A stretch of DNA of 64,000 bases from Haloarcula halophila (GCF_029278565.1 NZ_CP119559.1:310001-374000); one strand, 5' to 3'; shown: positions 25,704 to 34,035, counted from the first letter of the stretch. Numbers and translations are program-made. The notes: generated by a model not told the origin, from the sequence alone.

Positions 25704-26003
25704 CTACGCCGACAATAACCACTTCCCAAATACACTACTCCGGTTCGGTCGCGGTTGGTGTGTCGCGTCTAGATCACCGTCGACGTACCGGCTTCCGTCG
25801 CTCGTAATCACCCACGTATCCGCGTACAACCGAGCTACCAGGCCCGCGTATTCGAGATACTGCAGCCGCTCTCGGACGTGCCCCTCCCGAACCTGTTTGA
25901 ACAACTCCGTCGCCATGATCCGAGATGTTGACCACCGTTCGCTATCGAGATGTTCGAGTATCCGATCATCTTCTCGGGTCATCCATCGCGCCGGCTGCCT
26001 CAC
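25704..26003 (-). CDS. PhiH1-type winged-helix repressor (second of tandem pair)
   Basis: A 99-aa winged-helix DNA-binding protein. GTG 26003 is supported because its start RQPARWMTREDDRILEHLDS aligns with the paralogue upstream (RRSGSWMTIWDDRILEYLRE). The wing is LVARLYADTWVITSDGSRYV. The GTG overlaps the stop of the upstream paralogue (GTGA), so the two are co-translated. It probably controls lysogeny or copy number. Confidence 0.75.
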   Translation of the reverse strand: MRQPARWMTREDDRILEHLDSERWSTSRIMATELFKQVREGHVRERLQYLEYAGLVARLYADTWVITSDGSRYVDGDLDATHQPRPNRSSVFGKWLLSA

Positions 26004-26332
26004 GAGTTACCTACTCCGTTGGGACCGTCGGGTTCCTCCGTGCTTGGCGGTTCGGTCGAATCGTCCACCTCCGGTATCTCGTCGGGTTCGTCCTCGTAGG
26101 TGCTGATCTCCTCATCAAGATAGAGTTCTCCCCGCTCCTCGATCATGTAGACACCATTCCCTACGGCACGAGTTAGCCCGTGTTCTGTGAGCTTGTTACA
26201 CCGACGAGAGACAGTAGATTTTGAGGTATCGAGAGATTTGGTTATCTCTCCAACTGCTGTAGGTCCGTTCTCTCGTAGGTATTCGAGAATTCTGTCATCC
26301 CATATGGTCATCCAAGATCCCGAGCGCCGCAT
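26000..26332 (-). CDS. PhiH1-type winged-helix repressor (first of tandem pair)
   Basis: A 110-aa winged-helix protein: SWMTIWDDRILEYLRENGPT, SKSTVSRRCNKLTEHGLTRA, then wing VGNGVYMIEERGELYLDEE and an acidic disordered tail. It is divergent from the regulator at 26642, with a structured 310-bp region between them. It is a likely repressor of the element. Confidence 0.8.
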   Translation of the reverse strand: MRRSGSWMTIWDDRILEYLRENGPTAVGEITKSLDTSKSTVSRRCNKLTEHGLTRAVGNGVYMIEERGELYLDEEISTYEDEPDEIPEVDDSTEPPSTEEPDGPNGVGNS

Positions 26333-26448
26333 TTGTCCTATAAACTCAGCGTTGTTTCATACTTGCTTGGATAATCTCTAAATCAATATGTTGTTCTGAA
26401 ATAGGCTCATCGTTGCATTTATGAAATAGCGTATCTACAGTAGGATTA

Positions 26449-26605
26449 GGAACCACCAACTTACCACTATACCCGAGGCTGCTACTCGGGTGTTGGCGGG
26501 CCTGCGCTAGGACGCAGACCCGAGAAAGGTGGTTCCGGAACGGATAATGAACGGAACCAACTCGCCGGGCCGTATGCAGGCCCGGACTCGACGGTTCGCA
26601 TCGAG
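26449..26605 (+). promoter_or_regulatory. Highly structured control region (three-way fold plus hairpins)
   Basis: GGAACCACC (26449) pairs with GGTGGTTCC (26528). Inside are CCAAC/GTTGG with ACCCGAG-gctgcta-CTCGGGT (26471-26491), and CGGGcCTGCG-ctagga-CGCAGaCCCG (26497-26522). Downstream are CCGGGCC-gtatgca-GGCCCGG (26565-26585) and CTCGA/TCGAG (26587-26605). GGAACC recurs at 26553. It lies between divergent regulators. It could be an operator array, a replication origin or a noncoding RNA. Confidence 0.55.
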
Positions 26606-26641
26606 CGGTCAAAAGAATGCGGTGATCGGAGGCGTCAGCCG

Positions 26642-26935
26642 ATGAGCGCCGACGTTGATTTTGACAACGTGTCGGTTGTGAAGTCCAGCAGTTTCCGAGA
26701 ATCCGCCGTCCGTGAACTCGCCCACGGGCCGGCGACTCCCTCGGAGATCGCAGACGGTACGCCTCACGACATTTCTCATGTCTCGCGGGCGCTTCAGGAG
26801 ATGCGAGACGCCGAGATTGTGGAACTTCTCGTCTCCGAGGACCGCAAGAAGGGGCGTATCTACGGGCTCACCGACGCCGGCGAGGCCGTGATTACGTTTC
26901 TCGACGAACGCAGCCGGGAGGGCGACGATGAGTAG
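26642..26935 (+). CDS. Winged-helix regulator (MarR/ArsR-like)
   Basis: A 97-aa protein. The segments SSSFRESAVRELAHGPATPS, DISHVSRALQEMRDAEIVEL and RIYGLTDAGEAVITFLDE are the helix-turn-helix and wing of small haloarchaeal winged-helix proteins. It is divergent from the PhiH1-type repressor pair, with the structured region between. Its end overlaps the next gene by 8 bp. It is the first gene of the right-hand provirus operon. Confidence 0.75.
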   Translation: MSADVDFDNVSVVKSSSFRESAVRELAHGPATPSEIADGTPHDISHVSRALQEMRDAEIVELLVSEDRKKGRIYGLTDAGEAVITFLDERSREGDDE

Positions 26936-27647
26936 GACGGCCACCCGGTCGACCGCCGAGCCACAGCTGCCCGCCGGCTACACTGTCGACCGGCACGATC
27001 CCGAGAAGTTCGTTCTCCGGTGTCCCGACTGTGGAAACCGGGACGTCTCCGACACTCGGCCCGGCACAGGAGCCCAAACCTGCGTCCGGTGTAACCGCCT
27101 GCGGGGTGTGACGCCCGTCGCTGTCGCCGATTCGCCGAGTGACTATGACACCGACCATTTCGAGCAGGACCCCGGCCCCGAACTCTGCGGTGCCGAGTGT
27201 CGAGACGGTACCACCTGCGAACACCGAGCCGAGTCGTGCCCTATCCCGTCCCACGACGAGCCCGACGGCCGGCTCGTCACCGACGGTGGTGGTAACTACC
27301 CGCTCTCGTTCCTCTGTGGCCTTGCTGGGGAAGTGACGGACTGGATGGCGAAAGCACCGAGAGGAGAACGCGAGGATATTTCTGGCGAGGTGTGGGCCTA
27401 CGCACTCGCCACCTTTGTCGACGGAACTCCCTTGACACCTCGTGGTTACGTCGAATCAGAACACTTCTCTCCCGACGAATCCGGTGGCCGACTTGTCACC
27501 GACGGGGGGACGGAAACGTATAGCGATACAGGGTTTACGAGTACAGAGCCCGACAGAGAATACCAGCACTGTGTCCTCTGTGGGGACGAACTGGAAGGGG
27601 CAATCGAGTGGGATACTGGCGTCTGTCAGGAGTGTGCCGACCTATGA
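26928..27647 (+). CDS. Multi-zinc-finger protein with repeated RLVTDGG segments
   Basis: A 239-aa protein with a CPDCG ... CVRCN ribbon (32-55), a Cys-rich segment (ELCGAECRDGTTCEH, 86-99) and a C-terminal CVLCGDELE ... CQECADL ribbon. GRLVTDGG occurs twice (114-121, 187-194). That string is a common start of small haloarchaeal virus proteins, suggesting fusion of several ORFs. It is coupled to both neighbours. Function unknown. Confidence 0.6.
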   Translation: MSRTATRSTAEPQLPAGYTVDRHDPEKFVLRCPDCGNRDVSDTRPGTGAQTCVRCNRLRGVTPVAVADSPSDYDTDHFEQDPGPELCGAECRDGTTCEHRAESCPIPSHDEPDGRLVTDGGGNYPLSFLCGLAGEVTDWMAKAPRGEREDISGEVWAYALATFVDGTPLTPRGYVESEHFSPDESGGRLVTDGGTETYSDTGFTSTEPDREYQHCVLCGDELEGAIEWDTGVCQECADL

Positions 27648-28177
27648 GCCCGTCGGGAAACTTCTGTTTGGAGTGTGGTTCAACCCTCTCATCGGCCGAT
27701 AAGCCGCTTTCCGAGGCACTGAGCCACTACCTCAGCGAACACCCGAAGTCCGAGACTCTGGGGAGTGTTCTCGAAAACGTTCGAGTAGAAGTGAGTTGTG
27801 AGAACTGTGGCAAGCATTTCCCCACCGATCTTCAGGTGAGCTACGTTGACGGCGAGGGTCGATTAACCGCACAACAGTACTGCCCGCAATGTGAAGATAG
27901 CGACCCACTTCGGCGGATATTCGTTCAGGACATCGATCCTTCCGAAGCTCTGGAGAACCAGGTTTGCCACGAAGCAAACAGCTACCAGCTAGATGGTGGC
28001 CATGTCTCCCCCGAATGGAGAGACGTGTATCTTGGTTGCCCTGACTGTGAGATGGCTACAACTGTCGACTTGCCACGAGGCAACTGTAACCACTGTGGCA
28101 CCTGCATCACTGTTACAGTCCACTCAAATGGCGTTCAGGGTTCCGACCTCACCGAAGGTAACGAGGTGAAACAATGA
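27644..28177 (+). CDS. Zinc-ribbon protein
   Basis: A 177-aa protein from ATG 27644 (ATGA overlap with the previous stop). Cys pairs are in NFCLECGSTLS, VSCENCGKHFP, YCPQCEDSD, GCPDCEMATT and NCNHCGTCI, giving several treble-clef or ribbon fingers. Its stop overlaps ATG 28174. It probably binds nucleic acid or protein. Confidence 0.6.
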   Translation: MSPSGNFCLECGSTLSSADKPLSEALSHYLSEHPKSETLGSVLENVRVEVSCENCGKHFPTDLQVSYVDGEGRLTAQQYCPQCEDSDPLRRIFVQDIDPSEALENQVCHEANSYQLDGGHVSPEWRDVYLGCPDCEMATTVDLPRGNCNHCGTCITVTVHSNGVQGSDLTEGNEVKQ

Positions 28178-28436
28178 GCCCGGACACGGATCGATCCGAG
28201 GGAAACACGAGCCGCCGTCGCTCCCGACTGGGTGGCGACGGTGGCCGCTCGAACACCAAGCCGACTGGCTCGCATTTCAGCTTGAGCGGAAAGGAGTTTT
28301 GCGAGCCTATCGAGAAGCTACCGGAGCCGAGCCGACCGGAAAGGACCGGATCACCAAGCACGAACTCGCCCGTGGTTTGGCCCTCCTATACCAGTACGCC
28401 GACAGGAACCCGTATATTTGTGAAAATGACCTGTAA
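28174..28436 (+). pseudogene. Frameshifted right-end provirus gene
   Basis: ATG 28174 overlaps the previous stop and reads MSPDTDRSEGNTSRRRS. The conserved remainder is in another frame to TAA 28436: PTGWRRWPLEHQADWLAFQL, then GVLRAYREATGAEPTGKDRI and TKHELARGLALLYQYADRNP. The second frame has no start codon, so a 1-base shift near 28221-28226 is needed. Its C-terminal part is duplicated at 9779-9895. Confidence 0.65.
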
Positions 28437-28478
28437 GCACGACATGACCCCTAAGAACTGTGAGCTTGACACTGCAAA

Positions 28479-28517
28479 GACGACGGAATATGAGTCGAGG
28501 TTTCCAAATAAGGCTCT
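28479..28517 (+). repeat. Right 39-bp direct repeat (attR-like)
   Basis: Identical to 9977-10015. It lies 53 bp upstream of the DUF5805 start and so may overlap that operon's promoter. Confidence 0.88.
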
Positions 28518-28570
28518 TTATCGGTGTACCTAGGGATAGTTTGATATGTGCGCCGGGTGACGACTATCGT

Positions 28571-28990
28571 ATGGCAGACGAACGTGGAGACACTGAACGG
28601 ACCTCCGTTCGCACGTACGTCCCAGCATATCAGAAACAACGCTGGCAGGACCACGCCGACGAACTTGGCATGAGTCAGAGCGAGTTCGTTCGCACGATGG
28701 TCCAGGCAGGCCGGAGTGGCTTCGAACCGTCCGAAGACGACACGTCCGCGAGCAGTGCGACCGAACCGAGCGAGCAGTCCGGTTCTCCCGATGCTACCCC
28801 AGGGGTCAACGGGGTGAAGACCCGTGTCCAGGATGTTTTAGCCGACGGGGAGTATTACAACTGGGATGACCTCGTCGATGAGTTGACAAATGGCCTTGAA
28901 GACCGACTCGAAGACGCGCTTCAGGAACTGCAAGCCGAGGGCACCGTGACCCACAGTGGCCGCAACGGCGGGTACGTGATCGACACATGA
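28571..28990 (+). CDS. DUF5805-type DNA-binding protein
   Basis: A 139-aa protein. The N-terminus TERTSVRTYVPAYQKQRWQD then GMSQSEFVRTMVQAGRSGF looks ribbon-helix-helix-like. A Ser-rich linker leads to a C-terminal winged-helix segment (VKTRVQDVLADGEYYNWDDL then GTVTHSGRNGGYVI). ATG 28571 is preferred to the longer frame, which runs into the repeat. It overlaps the recombinase gene by 4 bp; as I recall, the pairing recurs in haloarchaea. It may regulate or assist the recombinase. Confidence 0.7.
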   Translation: MADERGDTERTSVRTYVPAYQKQRWQDHADELGMSQSEFVRTMVQAGRSGFEPSEDDTSASSATEPSEQSGSPDATPGVNGVKTRVQDVLADGEYYNWDDLVDELTNGLEDRLEDALQELQAEGTVTHSGRNGGYVIDT

Positions 28991-30021
28991 GTTCCGAACG
29001 GAGCCACTCGGCCGATCCACAGGCCACCGACGATCCGATCGCGTACTTCCTCGACGATATCACGTTCCATGGGAAAAGCGAACGAACTCGTGCGTTCTAC
29101 GAACGGGTGTTGCGGGACTTCGAGACGTCTCTCGAAGGGGGTTCGATCAGCGATGCAGCACACAGGGACTGTCTGGCGTACGTCCATGGACTTCGGCGGG
29201 ACCTCGGAGAAAGCACTGTTGCGACCTACGCGTCCTATCTGCACCGGTTTTTCGACTATATGGCACAGGTGGGTGTGTTCGATTCGAATCCGATGGCTCT
29301 CGTCATGGAAGAGATGGACGAATCTATCAACACCGATCCGACACGCCGGGAGATAGATATTCAGTCCATGCGTTCGTTCGTCGCCGATATTGGACACCCA
29401 CTCGACCGCGCTGTCGTCGTGACGTTGCTCAAGACCGGGATACGGGCCGGTGAACTCTGTAATCTGGACCTCCAGGACCTCCATCTCGATCGATCGGGGC
29501 CACGGCCGGCCGTTCCGGTCCGGGCTGCTATCGACGGACGCCCGAACTCGCTGTATGTCGACTCGGAACCGACCCGCGGGGCAGTGGTCAACGGGGAAGA
29601 ACGGTCCGCATCGAACAAGCGAAAACGCGATACGACGATACCGGTTGACGGTGAACTTGCGACCGTGTTACGCCACTGGTTGGCGATTCGTCCCGATACG
29701 CAGTCCGACGCTGATCCGCTGTTCGTCTCGACGGTCGACAGCTGGGGTGAGCGTCTCACGCCGGATATGGTCCATCACATCGTCGAGACCCACGCACGGG
29801 AACGTGGCTGGTACGAGTCTGGGGGTGGAGCCGAAGTGAACGTTACACCACACTACTTCCGACACTTCTTCACGACACACCTCCGTGATCGGACCGGCGA
29901 CAGAGGGATCGTGAAGTATCTCCGTGGAGATGTCGCACAGGATGTCATCGATACGTACACACACGAGTGGGGATCACGTGTTCGCGACGTATATTCGACC
30001 CATATATATTCAGTAACCTGA
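28987..30021 (+). CDS. XerC/D-like tyrosine recombinase
   Basis: A 344-aa recombinase with an N-terminal SAM-like core-binding domain (ITFHGKSERTRAFYERVLRD, STVATYASYLHRFFDYMAQV). Its catalytic domain has Arg in LLKTGIRAGELCNLDLQDL, a basic hairpin (ASNKRKRDTTIPV), HYFRHFFTTHL and DTYTHEWGSRVRDVY. It lies just outside the right repeat. It may be a host recombinase whose promoter is the integration hotspot, or belong to another integrated element. Confidence 0.88.
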   Translation: MSSERSHSADPQATDDPIAYFLDDITFHGKSERTRAFYERVLRDFETSLEGGSISDAAHRDCLAYVHGLRRDLGESTVATYASYLHRFFDYMAQVGVFDSNPMALVMEEMDESINTDPTRREIDIQSMRSFVADIGHPLDRAVVVTLLKTGIRAGELCNLDLQDLHLDRSGPRPAVPVRAAIDGRPNSLYVDSEPTRGAVVNGEERSASNKRKRDTTIPVDGELATVLRHWLAIRPDTQSDADPLFVSTVDSWGERLTPDMVHHIVETHARERGWYESGGGAEVNVTPHYFRHFFTTHLRDRTGDRGIVKYLRGDVAQDVIDTYTHEWGSRVRDVYSTHIYSVT

Positions 30022-30280
30022 TAATACTGGTGACGGGCTTCGGACTCGTAAACCATATATCGCTATACCCAATCGACCCCCTCGTCCGAACACAACTTCG
30101 GAGGATAGGCCAGCTTCGAGTCGAATCTCCGCCGGTTCGTGGTCTATTTCCCAACGAATCGCTCGATTCCTGTTCATTCAGAACGAGATAATCGGGCGAG
30201 CATGGGAAATTGCGCGGATTTTGGTGCTCCTACAGAGCGTCGCCACTCCCAAGCGGCGACCGCGGTGGAGAATCGGTCAC

Positions 30281-31871
30281 TCAGTCGGGCGGGATCAATG
30301 CCGAAACGACGATCTCGACACACTCACCCGCGGTCAGGATCGGCGCATAGTCCATTTCGCCATCGACACCCGCTTTCAGCAGGTAGTCCGTGAGTCGCCA
30401 GATATTGTAGAGGAGTACGGCGAACACGAAGTAGAACAGCCGGACGGGGTAGTCTTTCGAGGAGGTCTTCGCGAGGAAGTCGTGTTAATTCGTTTTCGAT
30501 CTGCCAGCGGCGGCTGTAGCGGCGACAGAACGTCTCGGCTTCATCCGGTCCTACTCGGAGATTCGTCGCGAAGACGGTCGTTCCCTCGCCACTCGTCGAC
30601 GGCACGTACAGAAACCGCATGGGATGCGACCCCGCCTCGACGTGAACGGAGACCGGTTCAACAGCCACCTCCTGATCATCCTCTTCCATCTGCTCAATCA
30701 CCTCACGTTCAGTACTGGTGATACGTTTTGGAATAAGGTAGTTCACGTCGAGAGTCGAGAGGGTTTGGAACACCTGTATTGAGTCGAACTCGCGGTCGCA
30801 GAGGACCGTCTCGATGGGGACGTGTTCTTTCGCGCGTCGAACGAGTCGCCGTACAGTACGATGAATCTGGTTCGGCGGGTTCTCATCCCACGCCGGGCTC
30901 TCTCGCACCGGCTCAACTGTGAGGACGAGCGGGATGTTCGGCCCGATGATCGAGAGGGTCGCAAACTTGAACGCCCGTCCCTCACTGTCTTTGTGCCGCT
31001 CACCATCGGCATCTCTTGGACATCCCCGTAGTAGGGAACGGTCGTCATATCGATGGCGGCAGTAACAGGCCGCCGGAAGGACGCTTTGGAGGCGATGACC
31101 GAGAGCAAGCAATCCGTCGTCTCATTGAATCCATCCACGAGTCCCTCGGAAGCGAACTGTTTGACAGCGCGGAGGTGGGTATCGCCATGCGGGCCGTAGT
31201 CCTCACTACGCCGATACTGGAACCGCGCAGCACCTTGTACGGTGCCGCACCTAACCATCCACATGAATGTCTGTAACTCAAAGAACCGCGTGTCCGTGTA
31301 GGATGCGTTCGCGGCCCGGCCAGACTCGAAGTATCCAAAAGCGTGATCTCGCGCGAGTCGCGTCGTCTGAACAATCTCGTCCTGCGAGAACGACTCTTCT
31401 TCTACTGAATCCTCCTCTACTGGAGGCTCGTCGACGATCTCTGCCTTGGGGCGCACTTCGGGCGCAGGGATGTCGAAATCGTGGACCTCTTTGACGACGA
31501 AGTGAGCTGCCGTCTGGACACACTCGTACAGCGTCGTCGAATCGATTCCGCCACGCCCGCGAGAACGCTGATTCGTCGGGCACTCGACTAAACCCGAAGG
31601 TCGTTGCCACTTCCGATTACCGGGTCAGTCGTCGTGCGAACTCGGCGTACGACTCCCCCGTAATCTCCATGAAAACGAACGCGAGAACCAGCCCGCGAAA
31701 GGAGAGTGGAGCAGGATGCTACGCTGGATACCCATCCTCGATAGCATCAATCGAGTGGTCTACATTCTCGAACGCTGTGACGAGATCGGTACCTTCCACC
31801 CCCTTCCGAATGCTAATACCGATTTGAAACGCCTCACAGACATAACGGCTCCGAGGACATTCACTGGGCAT
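30281..31871 (-). pseudogene. Decayed IS4-superfamily DDE transposase
   Basis: Reading from ATG 31871 (MPSECPRSRYVCEAFQIGIS) across several frames gives RGLVLAFVFMEITGESYAEF, ATTFGFSRVPDESAFSRAWR, LYECVQTAAHFVVKEVHDFD, VTAAIDMTTVPYYGDVQEMP, ETVLCDREFDSIQVFQ, RRYSRRWQIENE and VRLFYFVFAVLLYNIWRLTD, ending at 30281. These include the D-D-E residues. In-frame stops lie near 31735 and 31625, and frameshifts near 31705, 31535, 30998 and 30490, so it cannot make a full protein. Terminal inverted repeats were not identified. Confidence 0.8.
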
Positions 31872-31903
31872 ATCATAAACAGTAAATCGGTGAGTTTTAG
31901 TTT

Positions 31904-31917
31904 TTAGGCTTGCCTAA
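31904..31917. promoter_or_regulatory. DtxR/Idr-like iron operator
   Basis: TTAGGCTTGCCTAA has arms TTAGGC/GCCTAA, the pattern of DtxR-family iron-regulator sites. It lies 8 bp before the flavoprotein ATG, where a bound repressor would block transcription. Confidence 0.6.
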
Positions 31918-31925
31918 TCCCGTCT

Positions 31926-32813
31926 ATGACAAACGAGTCCCGAACAGCAGTCACGGAGGAATACGACGTTGTCATTGTTGGCGGTGGGGTCGGAGGGGTT
32001 ACAGTTGGTGTTTTTACGAGTCGATACGGGCTCTCCACGCTAATTCTGGATCGCGGTCGGTCATCGCTGGGCCGGATCGCACATCTGGAGAACTTCCCCG
32101 GCTTCCCTGCTGGAATCGATATACCAACATTCCATAAACTTTCGCACGCACAGGCCGAGCGTGCCGGTTGTGAGATAACGCGTGAGAAGGCCGTGTCAGC
32201 AGCCCAGACAGCAGACGGCTTTCGTATTGAAACTGAAACGGGAGATGAGTATGCGACTAAATCGCTCGTCGCGGCGGCGAAGTACGGACGAGAGTGGCTC
32301 GAAACACTCGACGAGGGAGAATTTCTGGGAGCCGATGGGGAGGTGGATATCAATTGGGAAGGGCACAAACGCTACGGTCGAACATCAGTAGATGGACTCT
32401 ATTTCGCTGGCCGACTCGGGACGGCTGAGGACCAAGTCGTGGTCGCCGCCGGACAAGCGGGCGAGACTGCGCTCGGGCTGATCCATGACGTGCGACGCGA
32501 CGAGGGTTTGCCCGAAGACCTCGCAGCTCACTACACTGACTGGGTGTTCGTTGAAGGGTCTATCATCAACGGTGATTGGGAGGAGCACGTCCGGAACGAG
32601 TTCCCAGAACGGGTCGAAGACGCCGACCTCTCCGAAGCACGTTTCGAAGAGCTACGGTCACAGTACGTCGAGCGGAAGGTGGAGCAAGCGATCGCTCCGG
32701 GAGAACAGCGCGAGCGGCGTCGGCGAGGCCATCGGCGTCTCGTAGAACACCTTGACGACGATGCGGTGCTCGACCGCGCCGCGGAAATCGAGGCCGAGAT
32801 GGACGAATATTGA
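31926..32813 (+). CDS. Short thioredoxin-reductase-like flavoprotein, iron-linked
   Basis: A 295-aa FAD protein. YDVVIVGGGVGGVTVGVFTS is the N-terminal Rossmann motif, and TSVDGLYFAGRLGTAEDQVV the C-terminal FAD motif. Between them the NAD(P)-binding domain and the CxxC redox pair of thioredoxin reductase are absent. The last 80 residues are charged and helical. An iron-type operator precedes it, and it converges on a siderophore-binding lipoprotein. A role in iron assimilation, such as reducing ferric siderophore with another electron donor, is inferred. Confidence 0.75.
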   Translation: MTNESRTAVTEEYDVVIVGGGVGGVTVGVFTSRYGLSTLILDRGRSSLGRIAHLENFPGFPAGIDIPTFHKLSHAQAERAGCEITREKAVSAAQTADGFRIETETGDEYATKSLVAAAKYGREWLETLDEGEFLGADGEVDINWEGHKRYGRTSVDGLYFAGRLGTAEDQVVVAAGQAGETALGLIHDVRRDEGLPEDLAAHYTDWVFVEGSIINGDWEEHVRNEFPERVEDADLSEARFEELRSQYVERKVEQAIAPGEQRERRRRGHRRLVEHLDDDAVLDRAAEIEAEMDEY

Positions 32814-32824
32814 TTGTTGGAGGT

Positions 32825-34030
32825 TTAGAACTCCCCGTTGACGATGTCCGCGACCCGCTGCCGGTCGAACAGCTCGTTGTCGCTAGTCACGTCGCCGAAC
32901 ACGTCGGGGTACATCTGTTTGGCTGCCCGCTCGGTCAGGAAGAGATTGTGGATCGGGCCCTGATAGAGGAACCCGCCGCGGTAGACGCGGCCGTTCTGGA
33001 CCGCCGTCAGCTCGCTCCCGATGGGGTGGTCACGGAACTTCTGGAGTACGGTATCCCGGAACTCGGAGACGGACATCCGCCCGTAGCCACGGATGAGGAG
33101 CGCTTCGGGGTCGATTTCGAGCAGCGTCTCGTAGTCGAGTTCGCCCCGATCCGTGGTGCTGATCCCCTCGATGCCGGTCCCCGTAATCGCGTCGGAGACC
33201 CCGAGATCGTGCCATTGCTTCTTGCTCGTTCCCATATCATTGAGCCGGTAAGGTGAGAACGTATCGGCTTCTTGAGTCTGCTTGTATAGTAGCATTACGC
33301 GCGGCCGTTCGCCGGCCGGCGGGAGCTGCTTCTGGATGTCGCTGATGAACTCTTCGTGGAGCTCCGCGAAAGCGCGGTAGCGCTCCTGCTCCTGGAACAT
33401 CTCCGCAACCTTCTCGAAGGCCTCGTACAGCGTGTAGTAACGGTAGTCGTGCCAGCCGTCTTCCCGCCGGAAGATCAGATTTGCAAAGAACGGACCCACG
33501 TTCTCGCTGATCTCCTCTACGTCGGACTGGTCCCAGTCGAACCAGTTGACCAGCATCTGTGGGTCGTAGAGGTGCACGTCGCTGTCCAGTTCGTAGAACT
33601 GCTCCTTGGTCCGGACCTCGGGGTTGGACTCGATGACCTCCCGGTCGATGCTCACGCCGTTGAGCTCGTCGTAGAGGTAAGTGTAGTAGCGGTCTGCGCC
33701 GCCGATCCCTGTGATTCCGTCAGCCTGTCCGAGCGCGACGGCCATATCAGCGTAATCGCCGCTATACGGCGCCCACGTTTCAGGAACTGACTCGAACTGT
33801 ACCTCGCCCATCGGCTCCATCGTCACTGAATAGCTAGTTGACTCTGGAGTAGAGGTCTCTTCAGAAGTGTCAGTAGATTCTTCGGTTGATGTTTCTGTCG
33901 GGGTGGATTCGGTATCAGCTCCAAATACACCGGCACAACCCGCGAGCAATCCGCTACCTCCAACAGCGCCGCCGTACTTGAGGACATCTCGCCGCGTCGG
34001 TACCTTCTGTGAGCCGTTATTGTCGGCCAT
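32825..34030 (-). CDS. Fe-siderophore/cobalamin-type ABC substrate-binding lipoprotein
   Basis: A 401-aa secreted lipoprotein: Tat leader TRRDVLKYGGAVGGSGLLAG then lipobox Cys, and a Thr/Ser/Glu-rich spacer. The type-3 periplasmic-binding fold includes VPETWAPYSGDYADMAVALG, DYETLLEIDPEALLIRGYGR and TAVQNGRVYRGGFLYQGP. The FepB/FhuD/BtuF superfamily binds ferric siderophores, haem or cobalamin; two iron-type palindromes upstream favour iron. Permease and ATPase genes are not adjacent. It is convergent with the flavoprotein, 11 bp apart. Confidence 0.85.
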   Translation of the reverse strand: MADNNGSQKVPTRRDVLKYGGAVGGSGLLAGCAGVFGADTESTPTETSTEESTDTSEETSTPESTSYSVTMEPMGEVQFESVPETWAPYSGDYADMAVALGQADGITGIGGADRYYTYLYDELNGVSIDREVIESNPEVRTKEQFYELDSDVHLYDPQMLVNWFDWDQSDVEEISENVGPFFANLIFRREDGWHDYRYYTLYEAFEKVAEMFQEQERYRAFAELHEEFISDIQKQLPPAGERPRVMLLYKQTQEADTFSPYRLNDMGTSKKQWHDLGVSDAITGTGIEGISTTDRGELDYETLLEIDPEALLIRGYGRMSVSEFRDTVLQKFRDHPIGSELTAVQNGRVYRGGFLYQGPIHNLFLTERAAKQMYPDVFGDVTSDNELFDRQRVADIVNGEF

Positions 34031-34035
34031 GGTTT

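Larger units (their letters stand above)
9977..28517. mobile_element. Pleolipovirus-related provirus or integrated plasmid-virus, about 18.5 kb
   Basis: Bounded by perfect 39-bp direct repeats. Contents are an integrase, PhiH1-type repressors, a string of tiny coupled genes, and a minus-strand module. The module order is small multi-TM proteins, a secreted C-anchored spike-like protein, two membrane proteins, a P-loop ATPase and a nuclease. This order matches pleolipoviruses (VP3-like, VP4 spike, ORF6/7, VP8 ATPase). GC varies strongly between blocks, showing mosaic origin. No replication initiator was recognised. Confidence 0.8.

Noticed and set aside
26449-26536. Possible tRNA or tRNA-like gene in the structured region
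   Set aside because: The outer stem is about 7-9 bp and two arms exist, but there is no TPsiC consensus, no valid anticodon loop (no T33) and no D-arm.
26346-26612. 88-aa minus-strand ORF across the structured region
   Set aside because: Composition is atypical, no motif is visible, and it would span the hairpin-rich control region between two divergent regulators.
28174-28533. 119-aa ORF as an intact gene
   Set aside because: After residue 17 its frame is Arg/Pro/Ser-rich noise that runs through the att repeat, while the conserved protein is in another frame; treated as a frameshifted pseudogene.
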